38,128 bases of DNA from Alphaproteobacteria bacterium (GTDB taxonomy: Bacteria; Pseudomonadota; Alphaproteobacteria; GCA-2731375), in contig JASLMH010000025.1 of NCBI GenBank assembly GCA_030746635.1, positions 1-38,128 on the forward strand, written 5' to 3'. The notes under the pieces are model-generated. The model saw nothing but the letters and a program-made list of their open reading frames with translations, made no database searches and had not been told where the DNA came from. Below are positions 8,550-18,827 of the stretch, one piece after another. Position numbers and translations under genes: made by a program. How positions within the stretch are numbered: position 1 is the stretch's first letter; the number at the start of each line of letters is the position of its first letter.

Positions 8550-10592
8550 TCAGTTGGCGTCGACGCCATTGCGGCGCAGGTCCCGCAACAGGGCCAGGGC
8601 CACCGGTCGGGTTGCCAGGCGGCGGCGATAGATCTGCAGGTTTTCCAGCACCCGCTGGACGTAGTTGCGGGTTTCGGACAGGCCGATGGATTCGACCCAG
8701 TCGATGGCGTCGACCGCCGGGTTGCGGGGATCGCCGAAATCGCGGACCCAGCGTTTCACCCGATGGGGCCCGGCGTTATAGGCCGCCAGGGCCATGATGT
8801 AGGAGCCTTTGTAGGCCCGGATCAACCGGTCCAGATAGGCCGCGCCGAGGCGTATGTTGTATCGCGGTTCGAACAGCTTTTGGCGGCGGTATTGCAGGCG
8901 CAGGGATTTCGCCGTCTTGCGCGCCGTGCGCGGCAGCAACTGCATCAGGCCGCGGGCGCCGGCGTGGCTGACCGCCTTTGCGTTGAATTCGCTTTCCTGC
9001 CGGGCCACCGCGTGGGCCAGCGCCGGCTCGATCGGAATGGCGGGCAGGCCGCGCAGCGCCGGATAGCCGGCCCGGGCCAGGGCGGTGCCGGCGCGCAAGG
9101 CGATCTTGGCCCCCCGCACGGCCAGTTCGTTGCGCTCGACGGTGGCGCCCAGCCGGGCGGTCAGCAACCGCTGCGCCGGCGTCTTGGCGGCCTTGGCAAG
9201 ACGCAACAGCAACGGCCGCAGATGCTCGTGTTCGCCCAACTCGGCCAGCAGCCGGACCGTGCGGACCAGTTCGGTCCGGTTGAAGGCATCGACCGCGTCG
9301 CCGTCGAGCTTGGGTTCGTCCGGCGGCCGCCAGGCCTCGGCCTCGCCCAGCCGTTCCACCGCCAATTGACCGTAGTAGGTGGTGGCATGGGCGGCGGCCC
9401 GCCGCCACCATTGCCGTGCCGTCTTGCCATCGCCCAGGTCATCGTGGGCGCGTCCCAGCCAATAGGCGGCCCTGGCCCGGCTGACCGGGAAACGCACCGC
9501 CTCGTGCAGGCGTTGGAAATGGCCCAAGGCGGCCTTGCCGTCGTTCAGGAAACGCAGGGCGATCCACCCGGCCAGCCATTCGGCTTCGGCGAAGCTGACC
9601 GACCCGGACGTCTGGCCGTGTTGGCCGGCCAGACGATAGGCCAACGATATCTCGCCCTCGCGCAGAGCCTTGCGGGCCTGGACATGCCGTTCGAACCACC
9701 ATTTCTGCGGCTTCGGGCCCAAGACGTCGGGGGCTTGCAAAAGGATCTCGCGGGCCCGGTCGTCCAGCCGCTTGCGCCGCCGCCAGCGCAGCCGTTCATA
9801 GGCCAGCCCCGGATCCTGGCGAAACGCCGCCGGTACGGCGGCGATCTTGGCGTCGACGCCCGGTTCCTGGACCATCAGCGAAACACGCGCCTCGGCCAGC
9901 CGGCGCTGCGGCGTCGGCACCAGACCGTATAGCCGCCGCGCGCTATAGCGCCAGCCGTTCCACAACAGACGATCCAGCCGGGCGACATGGTCCTCGGGGC
10001 GCAGGTGTTTCTTGTGCCGGCGATAGATCGACCGCGCCTCGCGTTTGCTGAAGGTATTGTTGATCCAGGCGTGGCGCAGCCAGGTGATGCCATCGGCCGT
10101 CATCTGCCGGCGCATCATCGCCTCGGCCAGGCGAAGCTGGCCGGCCCCCGACAGCGGCGGCCGGCTGTTGAACCAGTCCAGCACCGCCTGGTCATGCTCC
10201 GGGCCGCGCGGCATCGCCTCCTCGGCCCGCCGGGTCAGCCGCTCGATCTGCGGCCAATGCGGGTTGGCGCGGATGAAGCCGGCGATTTCGTCGAATTTCG
10301 CCCTTGTCCCCGGTTGGCGGTATTGCAGCCAGTACAGCACCTTGCCCGGCAGCGGCTCGGCCGCCTTGCGGGCCTTGCGATGGGCGCTGCGCCAGTCGGC
10401 CTTGCGGGCCAGGGCGAAGGCCCGGCGGTAGAGCAGCCGATCGGCATTGGACAGCAGATCGCTGCCGACCTCCGCCCGGGCAGGGGGCGGCGCCAGGGCG
10501 GCCAGCGCCACGGCAAGCAGCAACGCGGCCGACGCGACGGCCGGTCCGCGGGGTCTTGGCTGGGCGGTTTGGTATGACTGGAAATCTGGCAT
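8550..10592 (-). CDS. Soluble lytic murein transglycosylase (Slt-type)
   Basis: Signal-like N-terminus MPDFQSYQTAQPRPRGPAVASAALLLAVALAAL, superhelical repeats, and SLT domain QESEFNAKAVSHAGARGLMQLLPRTARKTAKSL...NIRLGAAYLDRLIRAYKGSYIMALAAYNAGPHRVKRW. Start placed at ATG 10592, not the longer ORF-track start. Confidence 0.92.
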   Translation of the reverse strand: MPDFQSYQTAQPRPRGPAVASAALLLAVALAALAPPPARAEVGSDLLSNADRLLYRRAFALARKADWRSAHRKARKAAEPLPGKVLYWLQYRQPGTRAKFDEIAGFIRANPHWPQIERLTRRAEEAMPRGPEHDQAVLDWFNSRPPLSGAGQLRLAEAMMRRQMTADGITWLRHAWINNTFSKREARSIYRRHKKHLRPEDHVARLDRLLWNGWRYSARRLYGLVPTPQRRLAEARVSLMVQEPGVDAKIAAVPAAFRQDPGLAYERLRWRRRKRLDDRAREILLQAPDVLGPKPQKWWFERHVQARKALREGEISLAYRLAGQHGQTSGSVSFAEAEWLAGWIALRFLNDGKAALGHFQRLHEAVRFPVSRARAAYWLGRAHDDLGDGKTARQWWRRAAAHATTYYGQLAVERLGEAEAWRPPDEPKLDGDAVDAFNRTELVRTVRLLAELGEHEHLRPLLLRLAKAAKTPAQRLLTARLGATVERNELAVRGAKIALRAGTALARAGYPALRGLPAIPIEPALAHAVARQESEFNAKAVSHAGARGLMQLLPRTARKTAKSLRLQYRRQKLFEPRYNIRLGAAYLDRLIRAYKGSYIMALAAYNAGPHRVKRWVRDFGDPRNPAVDAIDWVESIGLSETRNYVQRVLENLQIYRRRLATRPVALALLRDLRRNGVDAN

Positions 10593-10671
10593 CCGCTGCT
10601 TTCCGATGGCGCGGCATGTTAGCCAATGCCGCCCCGCCGGCTCAATACGGCTTTGCCGGCGCTTGCTCCAC

Positions 10672-10698
10672 CGTCGGGCAATGGTTAAGTTCCCGACG
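10672..10698. promoter_or_regulatory. Inverted repeat CGTCGGG-N13-CCCGACG between the transglycosylase and dapA
   Basis: Perfect 7-bp arms in the divergent intergenic region. Confidence 0.35.
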
Positions 10699-10733
10699 AT
10701 AGCAACAACACACCATGCCCATGGGAGGGAGCC

Positions 10734-11609
10734 ATGTTCAAGGGGTCGATCGTCGCGCTGATCACGCCGTTCCGCAACGGAGAGGTAGATGAAGAGGCGC
10801 TGCGCAAACTCGTCGACTGGCATATCGATCAGGGCACCCATGGCGTCGTGCCCTGCGGCACCACCGGTGAAAGCCCGACACTGTCGCATGACGAGCACAA
10901 GCGGGTGGTGGAGATCGTCGTCCAGCAGGTGGACGGACGGCTGCCGGTGATCGCCGGCGCCGGCTCGAATAACACCGCCGAGGCGATCGATCTGACCCAG
11001 CACGCGGCCAAGGCCGGCGCCGATGCGGTGCTGCACGTCGCCGGCTACTACAATCGGCCGAACCAGGAAGGGCTGTATCAGCACTTCAAGGCGGTGCACG
11101 ACTGTGCCGACATTCCGATCATCGTCTACAACATTCCGCCACGCGCCATCGTCGATATTCTGCCCGAGACCATGGCCCGGCTGGCCGAGTTGCCCCGGAT
11201 CGCCGGCGTCAAGGACGCCACCTGCGATGGCTCCCGGATCAGCAAGGAGCGGGTGTTGATCGACCGCAGCTTCTGCCACCTGTCCGGCGAGGATCCGACG
11301 GCGCTGGCCTATAACGCCCATGGCGGTCACGGCTGCATTTCCGTTACCGCCAACGTGGCGCCGCGGCTGTGCGCCGAATTCCAGATGGCCTGCCAGGAAG
11401 GCCGCTTCGACACGGCGCTGGAATACCAGGACCGGCTGATGCCGCTGCACATCGCCCTGTTCCTCGAACCAAGCCCGGCGCCGACGAAATATGCCGTCAG
11501 CCGCCTGGGCCTGTGCGAGGCCGAGGCGCGATTGCCGGTGGTGCCGTTGACCGAGCCGACCCGGCAGCGGGTGGACGACGCCATGCGCCAGGTCGGGCTC
11601 TTGAACTAG
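10734..11609 (+). CDS. dapA: 4-hydroxy-tetrahydrodipicolinate synthase
   Basis: [55 protein letters not shown]...[36 protein letters not shown]...GVKDATCD; classic DapA. Confidence 0.98.
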   Translation: MFKGSIVALITPFRNGEVDEEALRKLVDWHIDQGTHGVVPCGTTGESPTLSHDEHKRVVEIVVQQVDGRLPVIAGAGSNNTAEAIDLTQHAAKAGADAVLHVAGYYNRPNQEGLYQHFKAVHDCADIPIIVYNIPPRAIVDILPETMARLAELPRIAGVKDATCDGSRISKERVLIDRSFCHLSGEDPTALAYNAHGGHGCISVTANVAPRLCAEFQMACQEGRFDTALEYQDRLMPLHIALFLEPSPAPTKYAVSRLGLCEAEARLPVVPLTEPTRQRVDDAMRQVGLLN

Positions 11610-11618
11610 GCAAGGTTA

Positions 11619-12071
11619 ATGGCCAGGGCCGTCGCCGAAAACCGCAAGGCGCGGCACAACTATTTCATCGACGAGACCCTGGAGGCGGGGCTGGTCCTGA
11701 CCGGCACCGAGGTGAAGTCGTTGCGCGAGGGCCGGGCCGATATCGGCGAGGCCTACGCGGCCGAGGCGGACGGCGCATTGCACCTGGTCAACGCCCATAT
11801 ACCCGAGTATCGCAGCGGCAATCGCTTCAATCATGAGCCCAAGCGGCAACGCAAGTTGCTGCTGCACAAGCGGGAGATTTCGAAGCTCGCCGGCGCCATC
11901 GCCCGCGCCGGCGTCACCGTCGTGCCGTTGAAGCTGTATTTCAACGAGCGGGGCATCGCCAAGGTGCTTCTCGGCGTCGCCCGCGGCAAGCGCCAGCACG
12001 ACAAACGGGCGGCGATCAAGGAACGGGACTGGAAGCGCGAGCAGGCCCGGGTGCTGCGTGGCCGCGACTAG
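11619..12071 (+). CDS. smpB: SsrA-binding protein SmpB
   Basis: [41 protein letters not shown]...[17 protein letters not shown]...[36 protein letters not shown]. Confidence 0.98.
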   Translation: MARAVAENRKARHNYFIDETLEAGLVLTGTEVKSLREGRADIGEAYAAEADGALHLVNAHIPEYRSGNRFNHEPKRQRKLLLHKREISKLAGAIARAGVTVVPLKLYFNERGIAKVLLGVARGKRQHDKRAAIKERDWKREQARVLRGRD

Positions 12072-12721
12072 CTCGGGGTCAATTCCAGATCATCAAGCTC
12101 ACGGCGGATCGCCTGGAACACGGCGGCGAACATCTCTGGCGTCAGGCGCCCGGTGTTGGTGTTGTAGCGGGAGCAGTGATAGCTGTCGAACAGCACCCGG
12201 CCGTCGCCCAATGGGTGCCGGGCGCAGTGTGAAAAGGGATGGTGGGCGCGGCGCAGGTCCAGCGCCGTCAAGATGCTGTCATGGGCGACCCGGCCCAGCG
12301 CCAGCACCGCCCGGGGCGCCGGCCGGCGGGACAGTTCGGCCACCAGGAAGCGCCGGCAGGTACGGATTTCCTCGCCCGTCGGCTTGTTTTTCGGCGGCAC
12401 GCAGCGCACCGCGTTGGTGATCCGGCAGTGACGCAGGGCCAGGCCATCATCGGGCCGGCGGTCGTACCGCCCGTCCGAGAAGCCGAAATCCGCCAGGGTC
12501 TCGTACAGCAGATCACCGGCGTAATCGCCGGTGAATGGCCGGCCGGTCCGATTGGCCCCGGACAGGCCGGGCGCCAACCCGACGATCAGCAGCGGCGCCG
12601 TCGCATCGCCGAAGCCGGCAACGGCGCCATTGAACCAGTCGGGGTTGCTTTGTTGGTTTTCCATACGATAGGCCGCCAGACGCGCACAGAGGGCGCAATC
12701 GCCGGGCGGATCCAACGACAC
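12068..12721 (-). CDS. Uracil-DNA glycosylase, family 4/5-like (Fe-S type)
   Basis: [11 protein letters not shown]...[39 protein letters not shown]...[27 protein letters not shown]...[26 protein letters not shown]; Fe-S cluster cysteines and UDG motifs. Confidence 0.88.
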   Translation of the reverse strand: MSLDPPGDCALCARLAAYRMENQQSNPDWFNGAVAGFGDATAPLLIVGLAPGLSGANRTGRPFTGDYAGDLLYETLADFGFSDGRYDRRPDDGLALRHCRITNAVRCVPPKNKPTGEEIRTCRRFLVAELSRRPAPRAVLALGRVAHDSILTALDLRRAHHPFSHCARHPLGDGRVLFDSYHCSRYNTNTGRLTPEMFAAVFQAIRRELDDLELTPS

Positions 12722-12732
12722 CTCGGCGCAGC

Positions 12733-12865
12733 CTAGCGCGGGTCGCGCTTAGTTGGATTCGCCCGGCCACCCGCTCCCCGGTCCCAACCACCCATGGAAT
12801 GGTACCCATCGAGGGTGGTTGGGACGGGGGAGCGGGTGGCTTGGATTAGGCGCGACATGCGCTAG
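12733..12865. repeat. 133-bp imperfect palindrome (MITE-like/REP-like hairpin element) bounded by CTAGCGC...GCGCTAG
   Basis: Inner arms 12766-12793 and 12813-12840 are 28 nt with one mismatch (GCCACCCGCTCCCC[G/C]GTCCCAACCACCC); 19-nt loop ATGGAATGGTACCCATCGA; outer arms continue imperfectly (CTAGCGCGGGTCGCGCTTAGT versus CTAGCGCATGTCGCGCCTAAT). Confidence 0.8.
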
Positions 12866-12877
12866 AACGCGGCGCCG

Positions 12878-13531
12878 TCAGGCGCCCTGGCTTTCGGCTT
12901 CCTCGTAGTCGTCATAATCGTCGTATTCGTCGTAATCGTCTTCCGCCACCGCCGGTTCGGGCGCCGGCCGGCGGTTGTCGGTTCGCGGCCCCTGGTGCCG
13001 GCGGTTCGGATCGCGGGCGATACTGGGGATCAGGCCCTCCAGCTCCATGAAGATGTCGGCCTGACGGCGCAATTCGTCGGCCACCATCGGCGGCGAGGAC
13101 CGCACGGTGGACACCACCGTTACCCGCTTGCCGCGCCGCTGCACCGCCTCCACCAGGCTGCGGAAATCGCCGTCGCCGGAGAAGATGATGATGTGATCCA
13201 GCGACCGGGCCATCTCCATCACGTCGACGGCCAGTTCGATGTCCATGTTGCCCTTGATTTTCCGCCGTCCGGCGGCGTCGGTGTATTCCTTGGTCGGCTT
13301 GGTGACCATGGTGTAGCCGTTGTAGTCGAGCCAGTCGACCAGCGGGCGGATCGGCGAATATTCCTGATCCTCGACCAGCGCCGTGTAGTAGAACGCGCGC
13401 ACCAGGTAGCCGACGCCGGAGAAGTGTTCGAGCAATTTCTTGTAGTCGATGTCGAAGCCCAGGGCGCGGGCGGCGGCGTACAGGTTGGAACCATCGATGA
13501 ACAGCGCGACGCGCTCGGATTGTCTATCCAT
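12878..13531 (-). CDS. NYN domain protein (LabA/DUF88-like, PIN-fold nuclease superfamily) with acidic C-terminal tail
   Basis: MDRQSERVALFIDGSNLYAAARALGFDIDYKKLLEHF...KGNMDIELAVDVMEMARSLDHIIIFSGDGDFRSLVEAVQRRGKRVTVVS; tail DDYDEYDDYDDYEEAESQGA. Start set at ATG 13531. Confidence 0.93.
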   Translation of the reverse strand: MDRQSERVALFIDGSNLYAAARALGFDIDYKKLLEHFSGVGYLVRAFYYTALVEDQEYSPIRPLVDWLDYNGYTMVTKPTKEYTDAAGRRKIKGNMDIELAVDVMEMARSLDHIIIFSGDGDFRSLVEAVQRRGKRVTVVSTVRSSPPMVADELRRQADIFMELEGLIPSIARDPNRRHQGPRTDNRRPAPEPAVAEDDYDEYDDYDDYEEAESQGA

Positions 13532-13698
13532 TGCCAGTATCCTCGTTTCGTGAATGACTGTTGCGAATAACGCCGCCAACGTTCCGTAATGCCTCGGTGG
13601 CGGCTGGCCGTTTCTACACGAATTCCGCCGAAGGGGGCAATCTTGATCGGCGATACGGCGAAAAAATACCAAAACCGGGCCGCTGTCGGGCCCGGGCG

Positions 13699-14250
13699 AT
13701 GATCCTGATCGGCCTGGGCGGCAACCTGGCGTCCAACGAATTCGGCCCGCCCAGGCGGGTGCTGGAAGCCGCCCTGGCGGAACTGGCGCGGGCCGGCGTG
13801 GCGGTGCGCCGGCGATCCCCCTGGTACCGCTCGGCGCCGGTGCCGCCGTCGGGCCAGCCCTGGTTCGTCAACGGCGTGGCCGCCGTCGACACGTCGCTGC
13901 CGCCGGCGCCGTTGTTGGCGCTGCTGCACCGGATCGAGGCCCGATTGGGCCGGACCCGCCGGGATCGCTGGGAGGCCCGCATCGCCGATCTGGATCTGCT
14001 CGCCCATGGCGACCATGTGATCGGCTGGCCGGCACCGGGATCGGCGGGCGAGGGGGGGCTGGTGCTGCCGCATCCGCGACTGCATCAGCGGGCCTTCGTG
14101 CTGGCGCCGCTGGCCGATATCGCGCCCGATTGGCGGCATCCGGTCCTCGGAACCTCGGCCGGGGCCTTGCTGGCCGGCCTGACCGACGGACAAGTCGTTG
14201 AATTGCTGGCGGAAAACCCCGATGATGCCGGTTCGGCAAGTCTTTCTTGA
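13699..14250 (+). CDS. folK: 2-amino-4-hydroxy-6-hydroxymethyldihydropteridine diphosphokinase
   Basis: MILIGLGGNLAS...VRRRSPWYRSAPVPPSGQPWFVNGVAAVDT...LLHRIEARLGRTRRDRWEARIADLDLLAHGD...LPHPRLHQRAFVLAPLADIAPDW; HPPK motifs. Start at ATG 13699. Confidence 0.93.
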   Translation: MILIGLGGNLASNEFGPPRRVLEAALAELARAGVAVRRRSPWYRSAPVPPSGQPWFVNGVAAVDTSLPPAPLLALLHRIEARLGRTRRDRWEARIADLDLLAHGDHVIGWPAPGSAGEGGLVLPHPRLHQRAFVLAPLADIAPDWRHPVLGTSAGALLAGLTDGQVVELLAENPDDAGSASLS

Positions 14251-14309
14251 ACTACGGCCGGCAACGACATATTTATAGCGCCGAAATGCTATTTGGAGAT
14301 TGATTGATC

Positions 14310-14684
14310 ATGGCCCGCGTCACCGTCGAAGATTGCATCGTCAAGGTGCCCAACCGGTTCGACCTCGTCCTCATTGCGGCCAATCGGGCGCGCCAGATTT
14401 CCGCCGGCGAGGAGCCGACGGTACCGGAAGACCGCGACAAGAACCCGGTCATCGCGCTGCGCGAAATCGCCGACGAGACGATACCGCCCGAAGACCTGCG
14501 CGAAGGCGTGATCCGCGGCATGCAACGGCATGTGGAAGTCGACGAGCCCGAGGAAGACGACCTCGAGGCGCAGATGCTGAGCCACCAATTCGCCGACAAT
14601 ATCGAAGAAGGCGAGGAAGCGGCGTCCGCGGCCACCCCGGCGGACGATGCGAACGCGGCCGCCGAAGATTGGGATGAAGGCTAG
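14310..14684 (+). CDS. rpoZ: DNA-directed RNA polymerase omega subunit
   Basis: [58 protein letters not shown]; located immediately upstream of relA/spoT as usual. Confidence 0.97.
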   Translation: MARVTVEDCIVKVPNRFDLVLIAANRARQISAGEEPTVPEDRDKNPVIALREIADETIPPEDLREGVIRGMQRHVEVDEPEEDDLEAQMLSHQFADNIEEGEEAASAATPADDANAAAEDWDEG

Positions 14685-14795
14685 GAGCCGCCGGGCAACA
14701 ATCAACGCCGCCAGACGGCAAGGCAGGGTTTCCGGCGTCGCCTTGGGGCGGCGCCGTTGCCGTTTCCGCGGCAGCCGCGCCCGGAGGGACGGGCG

Positions 14796-16961
14796 GTGAT
14801 CCGGCAATTCGAACTGGTTGAACGGGTCGCCGGCTATGACGAAAGGGCCGACGAGAACCTGCTGAACCGGGCCTACGTGTTCTCGATGAAGGCCCATGGC
14901 AGCCAGATGCGGGCCTCGGGCGACCCCTATTTCTCCCATCCCGTCGAGGTCGCCGGCATCCTCACCGACTACAAGCTGGATTGTGCCACCATCGTCACCG
15001 CCCTGCTGCATGACACGGTGGAAGACACCCTGGCGACGATCGATCAGATCGGCGAGCTGTTCGGCGAGGAAATCTCCCGCCTGGTGGACGGCGTGACCAA
15101 GCTGTCGAAGCTGGAAATGCGCTCCGAGGCCAGCGAGCAGGCCGAGAATTTCCGCAAACTGGTGCTGGCGATGTCAGACGACATCCGGGTGCTGCTGGTC
15201 AAGCTGGCGGATCGCCTGCACAACATGCGGACGTTGCATTTCCTGAAAAACGCCGAGAAACGCGCCCGCATCGCCGCCGAGACCATGGAAATCTACGCCC
15301 CCCTGGCCGAGCGCCTGGGCATGCAGCGGATCAAGCAGGAACTGGAGGATCTGGCCTTCCGGGAACTGAACCCGGAGGCGCGGGAATCGGTGATCCGCCG
15401 CGTCGCCTTCCTGCACGAGGACGGCGATGATCTGTCCCGCCGGATCGGCGAGGAATTGCACCGCATCATCGCCGAGGCCGGTATTCCCTCCCGCGTATCG
15501 GGCCGGGAAAAGACCCCCTATTCGATCTGGCACAAGATGGAACGGGAGGACATCTCGTTCGAGCAGCTCTCGGATACCCTGGCGTTCCGCATCGTCGTCG
15601 ACAGCGTGCCGGACTGCTATCAGGTGTTGGGTGCGGTGCACGGCACCTATCCGATGGTGCCGGGGCGCTTCAAGGACTACATCTCGACGCCGAAGCGCAA
15701 CAACTACCAATCCATCCATACCACCGTGATCGGGCCCGAGAACCGGCGCATCGAGGTGCAGATCAGGACCAAGATGATGCATCAGGTGGCCGAGATGGGG
15801 GTCGCCGCCCATTGGCAGTACAAACAGGATATGGACGCCACCGACGGCAGCCGTTACCGCTGGCTGCAGGAACTGGTGGAAATCCTGGAAAACGCCCAGA
15901 GCCCGCAGGAGTTCCTCGAACACACCAAGCTGGAGATGTTCCCCGAACGGGTGTTTTGTTTCACCCCCAGGGGCGGTGTGATCGCCCTGCCGCGCGGCGC
16001 CTCGGCGGTGGATTTCGCCTATGCCCTGCATACCGATATCGGCAACACCTGTGTCGGGGCCAAGGTCAACGGCCGCGTCGTGCCGCTGCGCACCGAATTG
16101 CGTAACGGCGATCAGGTGGAAGTGCTGCGGTCCAAGCAACCGGCGCCCGATGCCGGCTGGGAGACCTTTGTCGTCACCGGCAAGGCACGCTCGGCGATCC
16201 GCCGGTTCATTCGCGCTCAGCAGCGCCAGGAATATCGCAAGCTGGGCCGCGCCATCGCCGAAAAGGCCTTCCGCGAGACCGGCCACGAATTCAGCGATCA
16301 GGCGGTGGAGACCGTCTTGAAGATCCATGATGCCCGCTCGGCCGAGGATATCTACGTGCAATTGGGCCAGGGTCATCTGACCTCGCGGCAGTTGCTGGAT
16401 ACGGTTTTCCCGGGCGAGCGTCGCTGGCGCGCCCGTAACCCGTTCGGCGCCATCAACCGCATGATCCCGGCCCGCCTGCGGCTTGGCGCCGGCGACAAAT
16501 CAGATGGCCATTCGGTGCCGATCCGGGGCCTGCGGCCCGGCTTGGCGGTGCACTACGCCGATTGCTGCCACGCCTTGCCGGGCGATCGCATCGTCGGCAT
16601 CGTCCACAAGGGCAAGGGGGTCGACATCCACACCATCGATTGCGAGCGCCTGGCCGATCTACCCGAGGGCCGGGACGATTGGCTCGACGTGACCTGGGAC
16701 ATCGATCCGGACGCCCCCGGTGTCTACGTCGGCCAGATCAAGGCGGTGATGTCCAACGAGCCGGGCAGCCTGTCCAGTCTGTCCAGCGTGATCGCCAAGA
16801 GCATGGGCAACATCTCGAACCTGAAGATCACCGACCGCAGCGCCGATTTCTTCGAAATGCAGGTGGATATCGAGGTCACCGACCTGACCCATCTCAGCAA
16901 TATCATCGCCGCGCTACGGGCGACGCCGAGGATGAGTAAGGTGGAGCGGGTCAGAGGATGA
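14796..16961 (+). CDS. Bifunctional (p)ppGpp synthetase/hydrolase, RelA/SpoT (Rsh) family
   Basis: HD domain ([31 protein letters not shown]), synthetase ([23 protein letters not shown]), TGS, ACT domains. GTG start at 14796 is preceded by GGAGGGAC; the ORF track begins further upstream. Confidence 0.96.
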   Translation: MIRQFELVERVAGYDERADENLLNRAYVFSMKAHGSQMRASGDPYFSHPVEVAGILTDYKLDCATIVTALLHDTVEDTLATIDQIGELFGEEISRLVDGVTKLSKLEMRSEASEQAENFRKLVLAMSDDIRVLLVKLADRLHNMRTLHFLKNAEKRARIAAETMEIYAPLAERLGMQRIKQELEDLAFRELNPEARESVIRRVAFLHEDGDDLSRRIGEELHRIIAEAGIPSRVSGREKTPYSIWHKMEREDISFEQLSDTLAFRIVVDSVPDCYQVLGAVHGTYPMVPGRFKDYISTPKRNNYQSIHTTVIGPENRRIEVQIRTKMMHQVAEMGVAAHWQYKQDMDATDGSRYRWLQELVEILENAQSPQEFLEHTKLEMFPERVFCFTPRGGVIALPRGASAVDFAYALHTDIGNTCVGAKVNGRVVPLRTELRNGDQVEVLRSKQPAPDAGWETFVVTGKARSAIRRFIRAQQRQEYRKLGRAIAEKAFRETGHEFSDQAVETVLKIHDARSAEDIYVQLGQGHLTSRQLLDTVFPGERRWRARNPFGAINRMIPARLRLGAGDKSDGHSVPIRGLRPGLAVHYADCCHALPGDRIVGIVHKGKGVDIHTIDCERLADLPEGRDDWLDVTWDIDPDAPGVYVGQIKAVMSNEPGSLSSLSSVIAKSMGNISNLKITDRSADFFEMQVDIEVTDLTHLSNIIAALRATPRMSKVERVRG

Positions 16962-17545
16962 ATGACGACGACGTGTTGAACCACTTTCGGGCGGCCGGCG
17001 CGCTGCTGGAGGGCCACTTCATTCTCACTTCGGGCCTGCGCAGTCCGATGTACCTGCAATGCGCCCGGGTGCTGATGCATCCCCAGCGGGCCCAGGCGCT
17101 ATGCCGCGAACTGGCCGACCGGATCATCGCCGGCCTGGGCCCGGATGCCTTCGATCTGGTGGTCTCGCCGGCCATGGGCGGGGTCGTTGTCGGCTACGAA
17201 ATGGGCCGGCAACTTGGCCTGCCGGCGATCTTCACCGAGCGGGTCGACGGCGAATTCCTGTTGCGCCGCGGTTTCGAGATCGAGCCCGGCGCGCGGGTGC
17301 TGATGGCCGAGGACATCGTCACCACCGGCCTCTCCTCGCGCGAATGCATCGCCTGCATCGGCGGCCTGGGCGGCGAGGTCGTCGCCGCCTCCTGCCTGAT
17401 CGATCGGTCCGCCGGCAAGGCCGATGTCGGGGTGCCGCTGTATTCCCTGGTCGCCATGGAAGTGCCCGCCTATCCGGCCGACGAGTTGCCCCAGGATTTG
17501 GCGGCGCTGCCCGCCGTCAAGCCCGGCAGCCGCGGCCTGAAATAG
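16958..17545 (+). CDS. pyrE: Orotate phosphoribosyltransferase
   Basis: [34 protein letters not shown]...[43 protein letters not shown] overlap with the rsh gene. Confidence 0.96.
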   Translation: MNDDDVLNHFRAAGALLEGHFILTSGLRSPMYLQCARVLMHPQRAQALCRELADRIIAGLGPDAFDLVVSPAMGGVVVGYEMGRQLGLPAIFTERVDGEFLLRRGFEIEPGARVLMAEDIVTTGLSSRECIACIGGLGGEVVAASCLIDRSAGKADVGVPLYSLVAMEVPAYPADELPQDLAALPAVKPGSRGLK

Positions 17546-17606
17546 CCGCGCGGCATTTGCGCTTGCGGGGGCGGTCATGGCACAACGGGGCAGGAGGTTG
17601 ACCGGC

Positions 17607-18362
17607 ATGAGAGAAAAACTGCGCCTGGGCGTCAACATCGACCACGTCGCCACCATCCGCAACGCCAGGGGCGGCGAACATCCGGATCCGATCCGGGCCG
17701 CCCGCATGGCGGCCGAGGCCGGCGCCGACGGCATCACCGCGCATCTGCGCGAGGATCGCCGCCATATCTCGGACGACGACATCAGCCGCCTGAGCGAGCA
17801 GATCAGGCTGCCGCTGAACCTGGAGATGGCGGCGACCGAGGAAATGCTGGCGATCGCCCTGCGCCACCGCCCGCACGCCGCCTGTATCGTGCCCGAGAAG
17901 CGCGAGGAATTGACCACCGAGGGCGGCTTGGACGCCCATGGCGGCGAGAACCACCTGCGCCGCTATGTCGACGAGTTGGTCCAGGCCGGCATCCGGGTCT
18001 CGCTGTTCATCGATGCCGACCCCCGGCAGTTGCAGGCGGCCAGGCGGCTCGGCGCGCCGGTGGTCGAATTGCACACCGGTCGCTATGCCGAGGCCGATGG
18101 CGCGAGCCGCGAGGCCGAACTGCTACGCCTGCAGGAGGGCGCGGCGGTGGCCGAGGCATTGGGCCTGGAATGCCATGCCGGCCATGGCCTGAGCTATGAC
18201 AATGTCGGGCCGGTGGCGGCGATCCCGACGGTGGTGGAGCTTAACATTGGCCATTTCCTGGTCGGCGAGGCGATCTTCGGCGGCCTGGATTCGTCCATCA
18301 AGCGCATGCGGGCGCTGATGGACAAGGCGCGGGCCGAGGCGACCGGCAGCCGCTCTGCCTAG
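17607..18362 (+). CDS. pdxJ: Pyridoxine 5'-phosphate synthase
   Basis: [54 protein letters not shown]...[26 protein letters not shown]. Confidence 0.97.
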   Translation: MREKLRLGVNIDHVATIRNARGGEHPDPIRAARMAAEAGADGITAHLREDRRHISDDDISRLSEQIRLPLNLEMAATEEMLAIALRHRPHAACIVPEKREELTTEGGLDAHGGENHLRRYVDELVQAGIRVSLFIDADPRQLQAARRLGAPVVELHTGRYAEADGASREAELLRLQEGAAVAEALGLECHAGHGLSYDNVGPVAAIPTVVELNIGHFLVGEAIFGGLDSSIKRMRALMDKARAEATGSRSA

Positions 18363-18387
18363 CTGGCAGCCGGACCATCCCAGGAAC

Positions 18388-18813
18388 ATGATTATCGGCA
18401 TCGGCAACGACCTGATCGACATCCGTCGCATCGAACGCACGTTGGAACGTTTCGGCGAACGGTTCATCAGGCGCATCTTCACCGAGGTCGAGCGGGAAAA
18501 GGCGGAACGCCGGGCCACCCGGGTCGAAACCTATGCCAAGCGCTTCGCCGCCAAGGAAGCCTGTTCCAAGGCCCTGGGCACCGGTTTCCGGCGCGGGGTC
18601 TTTTGGCGCGACATGGGCGTGGTCAACCAAAAGGGCGGCCGGCCGACCATGCATTTGACCGGCGGCGCGTTGAAACGCTTGCAAGAACTGACGCCACCGG
18701 GCATGAAGGCGCAAATCGACCTGACCCTGACCGACGACCCCCCCCTGGGCCAGGCCATCGTCATCATATCCGCCGTGCCGGACGACCGACCCGACGCCGG
18801 CGAGGGAAACTGA
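18388..18813 (+). CDS. acpS: Holo-[acyl-carrier-protein] synthase
   Basis: [35 protein letters not shown]...[30 protein letters not shown]. Confidence 0.97.
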   Translation: MIIGIGNDLIDIRRIERTLERFGERFIRRIFTEVEREKAERRATRVETYAKRFAAKEACSKALGTGFRRGVFWRDMGVVNQKGGRPTMHLTGGALKRLQELTPPGMKAQIDLTLTDDPPLGQAIVIISAVPDDRPDAGEGN

Positions 18814-18827
18814 GCCGGCAAGCCGAC

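Noticed and set aside
8550-11450. 966-aa minus ORF extending past dapA
   Set aside because: The N-terminal part is antisense to dapA; the signal peptide and Slt start lie at 10592.
13675-13695. Hairpin CCGGGCC-N7-GGCCCGG just upstream of the folK ATG
   Set aside because: Short GC stem expected by chance in this base composition; possible RBS occlusion but no supporting evidence.
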